Source: Pseudomonadota bacterium (GTDB lineage Bacteria > Desulfobacterota > Desulfovibrionia > Desulfovibrionales > Desulfovibrionaceae). Taken from it: 18,734 nucleotides of DNA. This document shows, one piece after another, positions 7,073 to 13,686 of this stretch. The position numbers and the translations under genes are program-made. Position 1 is the first letter of the stretch, and the number at the start of each line of letters is the position of its first letter. Below the pieces are notes generated by a model, which worked only from the letters and a program-made list of their open reading frames with translations, made no database searches and had not been told where the DNA came from. Location of the stretch: assembly GCA_023390395.1 (NCBI GenBank), contig JAEWCY010000266.1, positions 1-18,734 on the forward strand, in the 5' to 3' direction.

Positions 7073-8119
7073 TTAGCTATTCTTTTCCAGTAACTGTATA
7101 ATATTTTTTCGCAATTCAAAAATAACTTTTTGCCTCAATTGGGTCATGTCCTTGAGATTTGGCGCTCCTTGGCATAATGTTTTTATTTCTTCACTCGGGT
7201 ATACTTCAAGAGCCTTTTCCCCGCCAAATACATTTCTCACTCTAAAATTTGAACAGGCAACTCCTGTTGTCTCAAGTCTGTCTCTCGCAATAGCGCTGGT
7301 TATTGTTTTATCAAGCTTTTTAAGCTCTATTTCATAGGCGTACTCAAGAACATTTGTTTTCTTGGATACGTCCATCAATACGGATGCATTTTTGGGCATG
7401 AGAAAAACATTGACTCCAAAAGAGACTTTGTTGTTTGGTATAACAATTGTTTCGCGCGTCTCGTTACCTTCTTTCTCGTTGCATTGAAGTTCTTTGATGG
7501 CTATTTTATAATGATTTTTATCTTTTGAATTGTCAATTTGCTTGTCTGTAAAATTGAAAGTCGATACGCCTTCTTTTTTTAAAGCGTTGAGCAAATCTAT
7601 CTCGAGCAATCTTTTAGGCGGATCTGTAATTATTTCGACAGAGATTTGGCGATTCCCTTTGGGATTGACAGGAGCATTTCCACCTTCTGGGATAATCTCA
7701 GTACCATTTTTATCAAAAATTTTACCAGATGCGGTATCTTTGTAGCCTTTGTATTTGCCGGAAGGGTATTCGTACAGCTTGACAATATTTGGTCCAGATA
7801 CTGCTTCTTTATCAATCTTTACTTCTTTTTTAGTTTCTTGTGTATTTTCGCCAATCTCAATTCGATTGACGTCTGTGATCTTGCCTGTTTTTTTGTTTTT
7901 CCAGCCTACTAATTTTCCCGAAGGGTATTCGTAATACATGGTGCTATACGTTTGATCTCTTTCAACATATTCTGAAAGTTTAAATGGATTTTCATCTCGC
8001 CTTACAACATCTGAAGAAGATATCGTAATTTGTTCAGGGTCTGAGTTCGTATTTACCGTCAATTTATTGCATCCAAAAATAAGAGCAAGCAAAAGTACTG
8101 GCAGAGCTAATCTGATCAT
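7073..8119 (-). CDS. Putative lipoprotein with duplicated YEYPSGK motif
   Basis: A 348-residue predicted lipoprotein on the minus strand. Residues 1-17 form a lipoprotein signal (hydrophobic LALPVLLLALIFG followed by Cys17), so the mature protein should be lipid-anchored and exported. A motif of about 27 residues occurs twice: 63-89 (YEYPSGKLVGWKNKKTGKI) and 116-142 (YEYPSGKYKGYKDTASGKI). Such short tyrosine/glycine repeats resemble surface YD/MORN-like strands. The C-terminal half (about 155-348) is a separate domain with KRLLEIDLLNALKKEGV and IARDRLETTG, which recalls outer-membrane-associated lipoproteins of unknown function; I do not recognise the family. The ribosome site is weak. The gene is alone between the two direct repeats and is AT-rich, so it looks like cargo of a mobile unit. 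Confidence 0.75.
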   Translation of the reverse strand: MIRLALPVLLLALIFGCNKLTVNTNSDPEQITISSSDVVRRDENPFKLSEYVERDQTYSTMYYEYPSGKLVGWKNKKTGKITDVNRIEIGENTQETKKEVKIDKEAVSGPNIVKLYEYPSGKYKGYKDTASGKIFDKNGTEIIPEGGNAPVNPKGNRQISVEIITDPPKRLLEIDLLNALKKEGVSTFNFTDKQIDNSKDKNHYKIAIKELQCNEKEGNETRETIVIPNNKVSFGVNVFLMPKNASVLMDVSKKTNVLEYAYEIELKKLDKTITSAIARDRLETTGVACSNFRVRNVFGGEKALEVYPSEEIKTLCQGAPNLKDMTQLRQKVIFELRKNIIQLLEKNS

Positions 8120-8541
8120 GATGTATTCAGCCTGGATTTTTTTGGTAAAATAGGTGATCCTGCTCCAAAAAAGCTAGTCAGCATCCTGTGGCACACACAG
8201 GAAGACCTTTAATATCATTTCTTGAACTTGTCTTGTCAATAATTAAATACGCTAGCTGTAGTGTATGAAATATTTTCAGCTTGATCGTTCTACTTGCAGC
8301 GCAAGGGGCTTGCGTACAATAGTAAGGGCAACTAATGTAAATAAGTTGCCAAATTAAACGTTATTCTCTTGATTAATATTTATTGTAATATAATGTAATA
8401 TTTATGTAATTGCTGGAGAAGTGCTACAGATATGGACGGTCAATGCCTCAGAACGTTCCTGTTGCAGCTTTAGCTTGCTTGCATAGATCGATCTGGAGTG
8501 ATTAATTACAGACAGTCAGGATGGATAGAACGCAGAAATGA
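8120..8541. other. Non-coding stretch upstream of the lipoprotein gene
   Basis: No convincing gene on either strand. It should hold the lipoprotein promoter. Two perfect small inverted repeats are present: CCTGTG/CACAGG (8185-8201) and CGCAAG/CTTGCG (8300-8314), neither followed by a T-run. An AT-rich patch with repeated TGTAATAT lies at about 8383-8412. Their roles are unknown. Confidence 0.5.
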
Positions 8542-8655
8542 TCGCCAAAAATTTACCAAAAGAACGCCAAATGCTCAATCCCGCACGAGTTTATTTTGTT
8601 GGCTGGCCGCCAACCAATCAAATTGGCTGTACCAATAAATTCAATTGATTAGCCA
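8542..8655. repeat. Imperfect direct repeat, copy 2 (att-arm-like)
   Basis: The partner of 6895-7004, about 80% identical by eye. It begins with repeated GCCAAA-like motifs at 8543-8570 and ends in AGCCA, 11 bases before the tRNA-derived sequence. Its placement immediately inside the tRNA junction is that of an integrase arm region (P or P' arm) of an integrated element. Confidence 0.8.
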
Positions 8656-8666
8656 AAATTTGTGGC

Positions 8667-8711
8667 TTCGTAATCAGCAGGTCTGGAGTTCGAGTCTCCA
8701 TGCTGGCTCCA
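8667..8711 (+). other. 3' half of tRNA-Thr(CGU): attachment-site fragment
   Basis: These 45 bases correspond to tRNA positions 32-76: anticodon loop TTCGTAA (anticodon CGT), 3' anticodon strand TCAGC, variable loop AGGTC, a perfect T-arm (TGGAG/CTCCA around TTCGAGT), 3' acceptor strand TGCTGGC, discriminator T and CCA. The 30 bases before it have no D-arm, no matching 5' acceptor (GCCAGCA expected) and no complementary anticodon strand, so it is not a functional tRNA. The break exactly at the anticodon loop is what integration by a tyrosine integrase of the anticodon-loop class leaves at the far end of an island. The intact tRNA gene should lie to the left of this window. Confidence 0.82.
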
Positions 8712-8800
8712 GATTTCAAGGGGTTAGGACCGATGGTCCTGGCCCCTTTTTCTTTTTTCAGCAGGCTATGCCTGTTGGCATCGTTGGCGGACTCGATTTA
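8705..8800. repeat. tRNA-downstream direct repeat, copy A
   Basis: 96 bases from GGCTCCA (the tRNA 3' end) through the terminator to GATTTA. They are repeated without gaps at 10876-10971 with 12 mismatches counted by eye (about 87% identity). Copy A is the one attached to the tRNA-Thr fragment, so it is probably the original flank of that tRNA gene. Confidence 0.88.
8720..8751 (+). terminator. tRNA-Thr gene terminator
   Basis: GGGGTTAGGACC (8720-8731) pairs with GGTCCTGGCCCC (8735-8746), with two T-G pairs and a GAT loop, followed by TTTTT (8747-8751), C and a second run of T. It starts 9 bases after the tRNA CCA end and is the expected tRNA transcript terminator. Confidence 0.85.
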
Positions 8801-9369
8801 TCCGCAATCCCCCCCCTCTCGCCCCTTTTGTCCCACCTTGGCCGTGCGTCTGGAGCCGATTTTGTGGAATCGTGTGGAATTTCAGTATGTTGATGAAATT
8901 TGAACGATTTTGAGCGCGGATTTCGTGTGGATCGTGTGTGATTTTAGATGGATATGTCGAATTTGTCGAAATTTGAAATTTTGGGATGCCTGGCTGGGCC
9001 GAACCATGCGGGTGAAATGAGCCGGAAATGAGGGCGCGGCGAGGCGCTACATAATGCGCAGGCGTCTGCGCGTTGGGGAGATGGACGGGGGGAGGTCCGA
9101 TTCGGGCGTATGCTGCGGGTGCGCCATTTTATCGGACTGTGTGTGTTCGCATAGAGCGAAATTGTATGACAACAAATTAACTCAATATTCCAATTGACTA
9201 AGGTTTGTGCCCATTTTAGATTACACTTTGAAATTGAAGGGATGGTGATTTAATAGTGGTTTGCATGATAACAAACAAGGGGATGCTATAAGATTAGATT
9301 CCTGGACCATGAAGTAAGTGTAAGTTTCATATTTCATCATTGAAAACAGTGTATCCATGAGAGGGAACA
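8801..9369. other. Long non-coding stretch before the phosphoesterase gene
   Basis: No supported gene. It begins with a C-run (about 8808-8816) and short AT-rich repeats (TGTGGAATCGTGTGGAAT; GTCGAATTTGTCGAAATTT). A GC-rich pocket at about 8985-9135 follows, with a perfect hairpin GCGCAG/CTGCGC (9056-9071). The last 200 bases are AT-rich and should contain the promoter of the phosphoesterase gene. The GC-rich pocket could be leftover chromosome or a structured RNA; I cannot decide. Confidence 0.4.
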
Positions 9370-10608
9370 ATGTCAGATTTTCGCTTCGTCGTCATGGGCG
9401 ATTCGCGTAGCAATGATCTTAGCAGTTACATCAATACAGCAGTATTGGGAAGCGCGAACCAAAGTATTTCGGCCCTCAACCCGTCCGCCGACTTTGTGAT
9501 CTTCTTGGGTGACGATTCCGTGCTGGGCGACGCTGACTTCAATGGGGCCAATAACTTTACTTATCAAGACTGGTACAACTTCATGCGCACGCCGCCAACG
9601 GGCTTGCCTGCCCAGACACCCATATATCTAGTGATCGGGAATCATGAATTGTATCAGGCATCTTTGGGAGATACGGTCTCGTCTTACACGAGCCAAACGG
9701 GCTACCAAACCTTTATGGCTCAGAATACAATGTTGTCGCCCACCACGTTCATGCCCAAGACCACCAGCCATCCCGGTTATGAAAACCTCGACTATTCTTT
9801 CACATCTTCAGACGGGCAGTCGCTTTTCGTGGTCCTGGATGGATTTTATGTACCCTCGTCACCGAGTGCTCCCTACTCAGATCCCGGCTCTCTGGATTAT
9901 AACCAACTCACTTATCTAAACAATACTCTGTCCAGCAGTACAGCCACAACCAAGTTTGTAATCACGCATAATCCGACTTTTTCGCCGAATTATGAAAACT
10001 ACGACACTGCCGTGTCTGCCAGCATGGGCCAGTACTGGCAAATCTTGGACAACAATAATGTCGCAGCGGCCTTTAGTGGGCATGACCATTTGTATTCACG
10101 TGTGATGGTTGATTCCAGCTTTACCAGTGGCTCCTCCGATCCCAATCCCGGCTTGTATTTCAAAAACACGATCCCGCAAATCATTGCCGGTTCGGTCGGA
10201 GCGCCCCTCACCGGCACCGTCACGAATGAAGCAAGCACCATCTATGCCCCTGCAAGCTGGAACGTGAAAAATCTTTACAATTACTCGGTGGTGGACGTGC
10301 ACAATTCCGATACCGATTCCGGAGTATCGACGGTGACGGTCAATACCTATACCAGCGATGGGATCAGCCCATGGACCCTTAGCGACTCCTTCACCGAAAT
10401 CAACTCTCCTACGGACGGCCGCGTCTTTACCGTCCCATCCTCCTCCAGGGCAACCGATTTGCAGTTGCTGCAGAACAACGGGACCAGCCAGTCGGGACTT
10501 GACAACTCCTACATCTCTACTTCATCGGTGGCGAGTGGTCTCCTCGAGACTATTTCTTCGTCATCAATTAAACAGGGGTTGCAGTTGTCGCAATACAGTG
10601 GAGTTTAG
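9370..10608 (+). CDS. Calcineurin-like metallophosphoesterase
   Basis: A 412-residue phosphoesterase with ATG 9370 after GAGAGGGA. The two-metal catalytic motifs are in order: D11-S-R13 (GDxR, in place of GDxH), GDD at 47-49, GNHE at 90-93, His200 in THNP, and GHDH at 237-240. The GDxR form is found in purple-acid-phosphatase-like and some phosphodiesterase groups, so hydrolysis of a phosphomono- or diester is expected; the substrate is unknown. There is no N-terminal signal peptide, yet the protein is rich in Ser, Thr, Asn and Tyr and poor in Cys and Lys, like secreted proteins. The Ser-rich tail (about 345-412) has no recognised domain. Export by a C-terminal signal is possible but not shown. 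GC content is intermediate. It stands alone between two repeat copies and looks like island cargo. Confidence 0.85.
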   Translation: MSDFRFVVMGDSRSNDLSSYINTAVLGSANQSISALNPSADFVIFLGDDSVLGDADFNGANNFTYQDWYNFMRTPPTGLPAQTPIYLVIGNHELYQASLGDTVSSYTSQTGYQTFMAQNTMLSPTTFMPKTTSHPGYENLDYSFTSSDGQSLFVVLDGFYVPSSPSAPYSDPGSLDYNQLTYLNNTLSSSTATTKFVITHNPTFSPNYENYDTAVSASMGQYWQILDNNNVAAAFSGHDHLYSRVMVDSSFTSGSSDPNPGLYFKNTIPQIIAGSVGAPLTGTVTNEASTIYAPASWNVKNLYNYSVVDVHNSDTDSGVSTVTVNTYTSDGISPWTLSDSFTEINSPTDGRVFTVPSSSRATDLQLLQNNGTSQSGLDNSYISTSSVASGLLETISSSSIKQGLQLSQYSGV

Positions 10609-10770
10609 ATGAAGAGTATATGGCTTTGATATGGACGCCATTCCGTTTATTGATTGTTTTTTATGTTGTACTTATGAAAAGATTGCAGTTTTTCTCGATT
10701 GTCGCTTATTCGTATGGGGTCTTGTAAGATGACAAGTTGCCCGTGTAAAATGATCACTTTCAGCTCATCA

Positions 10771-10875
10771 GATGAGATCGGCATCCGCCGAGGGCACACG
10801 TATATAACGCTGGTCCTTGATCTCAAAACAGGCGCAGTGGTCTTCGTCGGTGAGGGCAAGGTGGGCGACGCACTC
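10771..10875 (+). pseudogene. ISL3-family transposase remnant
   Basis: An in-frame scrap of about 35 codons reads DEIGIRRGHTYITLVLDLKT and on to VGEGKVGDAL. This matches the first catalytic-Asp segment of ISL3 (IS204/IS1001/IS1165) DDE transposases, which read roughly DE-(x)-GH-Y-(x)-V-DL-(x)-G-V-(x)-VGEG. Nothing before or after in any frame continues the protein, so only a fragment of the roughly 400-residue enzyme remains. It stops exactly where repeat copy B begins. Confidence 0.65.
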
Positions 10876-10971
10876 GGCTCCAGATTTCGGGGGGTTAGGG
10901 TCGAAGGTCCTGGCCCATTTTTCTTTTTGCAGCGGGCCATGCCTGTTGGCATCGTTGTCGGACCAGATTTA
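10876..10971. repeat. tRNA-downstream direct repeat, copy B
   Basis: The same length as copy A (8705-8800), with no gaps. It keeps only the last seven tRNA bases (GGCTCCA) and then the terminator hairpin; stem changes such as AGGACC to AGGGTC are kept paired by G-T pairs. It sits at the low-GC/high-GC boundary and is probably an old element end or a second scar at the same tRNA hotspot. Confidence 0.88.
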
Positions 10972-11107
10972 TTGTGAGCACTCAAGCAAAATGAGAAATT
11001 GTTTCAGGCAATTTGAGAAAGCGCGATTTCTATCGGGCTCAACGCGCATCCGTTGTTTTGATTTTTTTAGCTCCTGTTGATAAATTAGTGCATATTGCTG
11101 CTTTGTG

Positions 11108-11253
11108 CTAGATTCTTCCGAGCACCCACTGCAACATAGCAGGCGTGATGCCGTTTCCGAGACACCTAAATTTGTCCAGCCAATGGGGACCCCCATCATC
11201 CACTCGACAAACGGCGGGGCCGCGATAAGCCGAAACGGCGGCCTGGGCTCGCG
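11108..11253 (-). pseudogene. C-terminal remnant of a DNA cytosine methyltransferase-like gene, frameshifted
   Basis: On the minus strand one frame reads PPFVEWMMGVPIGWTN (11217 to about 11170), a phrase typical of the C-terminal region of phage and bacterial DNA methyltransferases (NPxFVEWLMGFPxGWT). The neighbouring frame then reads DKFRCLGNGITPAMLQWVLG and ends at TAG (11110-11108). That resembles the terminal RLRxLGNxVVPQ segment of C5-cytosine methyltransferases. The two pieces lie in the right order but in different frames, so a frameshift near 11170-11180 is implied. The catalytic domain is absent; the tetR gene begins directly upstream. The left limit is the stop codon and the right limit is approximate. 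It is likely prophage or restriction-modification debris. This is family recognition by eye, not a search result. Confidence 0.55.
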
Positions 11254-11258
11254 GTCCT

Positions 11259-11903
11259 TCAAGCCGTAGGCCATCCGGCGCCGAATCCGCTGAGATAGGC
11301 GCAGAACATGTCGGCCATGGCCTCGGCGTAGGCCTCGATCTCCGCGGGCTTTCGAGGCGTTTCCGAAAAATGCTTGCCCACCGTGTGCAGCGTGGTCGTG
11401 ATCAGGTCGCCGGCCAAGATTCGAGCCGTATCCGAGGCGGCGGGCAACGCCTCGGCCATGAACCGCCTGACGACGGCGTCCCCTTGCGACCGCGCCTCCT
11501 GCGCCTCGGGCGCGTCGCGATAAAGCGGGGCGGCGTCGTTGAGCGCCACGCGCATCTCGGCTTCCTCGCATTCCGAGCGGAGGAAGGCGTGGACCAGGGC
11601 GCGCAGCCGCTCGAGAGGTGGAATCTCCGCATCCTCGAGGATCTCGCAGACCAAATTCGCCGTTTGCCGCCATTCGTCGCTCTGGAGCCGGAACAGGATG
11701 GCCGCCTTGTTCGGAAAGTACTGGTACAGCGAGCCCACGCTGACGCCGGCCTTTTCCGCCACGCGGGCCGTGGTGAATCGGCCCACTCCCTCCTTTGCCA
11801 AAACCTGAACCGCCGCCTCCAGGATGACGGCCACGAGTTCCGTGGATCGCGCCTGTTTCGGCTGTTTTCGTTGTGAAATCGGCGTGGCTCGACGATCCGT
11901 CAT
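11259..11903 (-). CDS. TetR/AcrR-family transcriptional regulator
   Basis: A 214-residue repressor-type regulator. ATG is at 11903 (minus) behind a GGAGG ribosome site. After a basic tail (residues 1-20), the TetR DNA-binding domain spans about 20-70, with the helix-turn-helix FTTARVAEKAGVSVGSLYQY (43-62) followed by FPNKAAIL. The remaining helices form the ligand-binding and dimer domain, with no recognisable ligand motif. It is divergent from an O-methyltransferase gene, with 92 bases between the starts containing palindromic sequence (11926-11942). It probably represses itself and that gene; this is the usual TetR layout, not shown directly. Confidence 0.92.
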   Translation of the reverse strand: MTDRRATPISQRKQPKQARSTELVAVILEAAVQVLAKEGVGRFTTARVAEKAGVSVGSLYQYFPNKAAILFRLQSDEWRQTANLVCEILEDAEIPPLERLRALVHAFLRSECEEAEMRVALNDAAPLYRDAPEAQEARSQGDAVVRRFMAEALPAASDTARILAGDLITTTLHTVGKHFSETPRKPAEIEAYAEAMADMFCAYLSGFGAGWPTA

Positions 11904-11925
11904 GAGGCCTCCGCAATGCGAATTG

Positions 11926-11942
11926 TGAATGTGAACGATTCA
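11926..11942. promoter_or_regulatory. Candidate TetR operator
   Basis: The perfect arms TGAAT and ATTCA surround a 7-base centre, and an inner TGAA/TTCA palindrome (11932-11942) overlaps. The position between the divergent tetR and O-methyltransferase starts is that of a shared TetR operator. Confidence 0.5.
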
Positions 11943-11995
11943 TCGCATTTTTGTCCGGCGAAAGCATGAAGTCAACTTTCTAACCGGAGGCTTGC

Positions 11996-12661
11996 ATGAC
12001 GACCCTGACCACCACACCCCTTGCGCCTTTGCTCCAACGCTTGTTCCAGGAGGCCGACGCGCGCTCCCCGGCGACGGAGCCGGCCATGGCCGGACTCTCC
12101 GACGCGCAGCGGGAGCGCCTCATGCGGAGCAAGACCGACTACCTCGACTTCTACGGACGCCTGAAGGACTGTCCGCTGGCCGTCTCCAGGGAGACGGGGA
12201 CCTTGCTCTACATGCTGGCCCGGGCTTGCGGCGCGCGGAGCATCGTCGAGTTCGGCGCTTCGTTCGGCATCTCCACCCTGCACCTCGCCGCGGCCTTGCG
12301 GGACAACGGCGGGGGTATTCTGATCACCAGCGAGTTCGAGCCTTCCAAGGCGGCGCGGGCACGGGAAAACCTCGCGGCCGGAGGGCTCCTCGACCTGGTG
12401 GAGGTCCGGGAGGGCGACGCGCTGCAGACGTTGGGCGCGAATCTTCCCGAAACCATCGATCTGCTCCTGCTCGATGGCGCAAAAGCGCTGTATCCCGAGA
12501 TATTGGACCTGGTGGAAAGCCGCCTCAGGCCGGGCGCGTGCATCGTCGCCGACGACGCCGACCGGAGCCCGGACTATCTGGCGCGCGTGCGCTCGCCGGC
12601 AAACGGCTACCTGTCCGTGCCCTTTGGCGACGACGTGGAACTCTCCATGCGCCTGGGCTGA
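11996..12661 (+). CDS. Class I SAM-dependent O-methyltransferase
   Basis: A 221-residue methyltransferase that transfers a methyl group from S-adenosylmethionine to a small hydroxylated acceptor. ATG 11996 has GGAGG 6 bases upstream. Motif I is IVEFGASFGIS (83-93), after a helical N-terminus; ITSEFEPSKAARARENL carries the acidic residue for the SAM ribose, and LLLLDGAKALYPEIL the post-motif strand. The layout matches the family-3 (catechol/caffeoyl-CoA type) O-methyltransferases, which are also about 220 residues long. It is divergent from, and probably controlled by, the adjacent TetR regulator. The substrate cannot be read from the sequence; phenolic or quinol detoxification is possible. 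Confidence 0.85.
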   Translation: MTTLTTTPLAPLLQRLFQEADARSPATEPAMAGLSDAQRERLMRSKTDYLDFYGRLKDCPLAVSRETGTLLYMLARACGARSIVEFGASFGISTLHLAAALRDNGGGILITSEFEPSKAARARENLAAGGLLDLVEVREGDALQTLGANLPETIDLLLLDGAKALYPEILDLVESRLRPGACIVADDADRSPDYLARVRSPANGYLSVPFGDDVELSMRLG

Positions 12662-12935
12662 GAATGCCGGGTCCGTGCGGAGAATGCCGAACGGGCGTGC
12701 CCGGTCCATGGTCCACGGCGACGCGACGCATCGAACTGGTCGGGTCAGGCCGGCAGGGGATCGGCTGCATGGCCCGGAGGAGGCAAGGCGCGCGGAGTGG
12801 TTTGCGTCCTGGCCCGGGTCCGACCGGCCTGGGCCAGGACGTGCCGGCGGCGAGTCGTTTCATGCCACGCCGGTGCGCGGTGGGACCGGAGGGCGGTGAA
12901 GCGCAACCCTGCCAGCCATGCGCCAAGTCGGCGCG
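12662..12935. other. Gap between convergent genes
   Basis: GC-rich sequence between the O-methyltransferase and the DUF6790-like gene on the opposite strand. Open frames here are products of high GC, with arginine/proline-rich translations and no ribosome sites. A short CGGGC/GCCCG hairpin lies at about 12693-12703, without a T-run. I see no gene. Confidence 0.5.
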
Positions 12936-13478
12936 TCAGGGCAGGTCCTGCTTTCTGGCCCGGCGCAAGGCGCACAAGAGGGCCAGCAGGAGCAGGGGGC
13001 CGAGGATGTCCGTGAAGAAGATCACCCCGGCATTGTTCGGGGCGAAGTTTCCGGCCCGCATGGAAGCGATGTGCCCGCCCGCCGCGCCGAGCAGGAAGAC
13101 GGATTGGGCGACGGCCAGGCCGAGCCAGGAGGCCGGTCGGGTGAAGGGAGCCAGAAGCCCGGCGACGCCGAAGCCGAAGTTGGCCATGCCCACCTCGAAT
13201 TGGAAGGGGCTCGGGGCCCAGCCGATGGAGGCGGCCACCTGATCGGCGAAAAAGACGTGCCCGACCCCGCCCCAGACGCCGCCGACCCCGACAAAGAAAA
13301 AGACGAGGTATTTGAGCACGTCTTCCAGGCGCTCGGCCCCGTGCGCCCCTTTTTTCGCGGCCGAGGCCAGGCCGAAGAGCGGCCCGGCCGCGAGCAGAAT
13401 GCCGCTGCCGGAATCGGGCAGGGCCGATGCGGCGAAAAACGCGGCCAGGGCCAGCAGGAAGGCGACGGTACGTTCCAT
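12936..13478 (-). CDS. DUF6790-like small integral membrane protein
   Basis: A 180-residue membrane protein, ATG at 13478 (minus) after a GGAGAGGA ribosome site. Hydrophobic segments fall at about 3-18, 24-40, 56-75, 95-112, 118-137 and 150-170, giving four to six membrane helices. The conserved block GVGGVWGGVGHVFFADQVA, followed by GWAPSPFQFEVGMANFGFG, is characteristic of the uncharacterised family I know as DUF6790. The short basic C-terminus (RRARKQDLP) is likely cytoplasmic. The function is unknown. The gene is divergent from the NemR-like tetR, with about 200 bases between, but no copy of that regulator's operator lies near its own start. Confidence 0.75.
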   Translation of the reverse strand: MERTVAFLLALAAFFAASALPDSGSGILLAAGPLFGLASAAKKGAHGAERLEDVLKYLVFFFVGVGGVWGGVGHVFFADQVAASIGWAPSPFQFEVGMANFGFGVAGLLAPFTRPASWLGLAVAQSVFLLGAAGGHIASMRAGNFAPNNAGVIFFTDILGPLLLLALLCALRRARKQDLP

Positions 13479-13651
13479 GGCGATCCTCTCCGGTTTTCAA
13501 GCCGCGGACAAAGGCCCGTGCCCTTGCCGGGGGCCTGGGTGTCTCGGTCCTTCATTGCCCTGTTCGCGCGCGGCAGACAAGTCTTGCGGCCTTGGGTCAA
13601 CCCGGACCGGGCTCTTGTTCGTCCGGGCGGCGAGATGTTCTCGGGGCCGTG

Positions 13652-13680
13652 TTGACAGCCTGAGACGACCGGTCTAGCTT
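13652..13680 (+). promoter_or_regulatory. Promoter with embedded operator, near-leaderless tetR
   Basis: TTGACA (13652-13657) and TAGCTT (13675-13680) are 17 bases apart. The 11-base CGACCGGTCTA operator (13666-13676) fills the spacer and touches the -10 box. Transcription should begin near 13687, which is the ATG, so the mRNA may be leaderless. The -35 is perfect; the -10 is poor. Confidence 0.55.
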
Positions 13681-13686
13681 TTGTCC

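Noticed and set aside
8636..8711. A complete functional tRNA-Thr gene
   Set aside because: No 5' acceptor strand, D-arm or matching 5' anticodon strand precedes the anticodon loop.
8645..8903. Plus-strand open frames over the tRNA fragment and terminator
   Set aside because: They run through a tRNA-derived segment and a terminator, have no ribosome site, and their apparent conservation with 10699-10977 comes from the DNA repeat.
10969..11967. A 332-codon minus-strand open frame across the tetR gene
   Set aside because: It overlaps tetR in another frame with low-complexity translation. Only its last part carries the methyltransferase-like phrase, reported as a remnant.
11992..13242. A 416-codon plus-strand frame over the O-methyltransferase
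   Set aside because: It is out of frame with the clear methyltransferase and continues antisense through the DUF6790-like gene with Arg/Pro-rich sequence.
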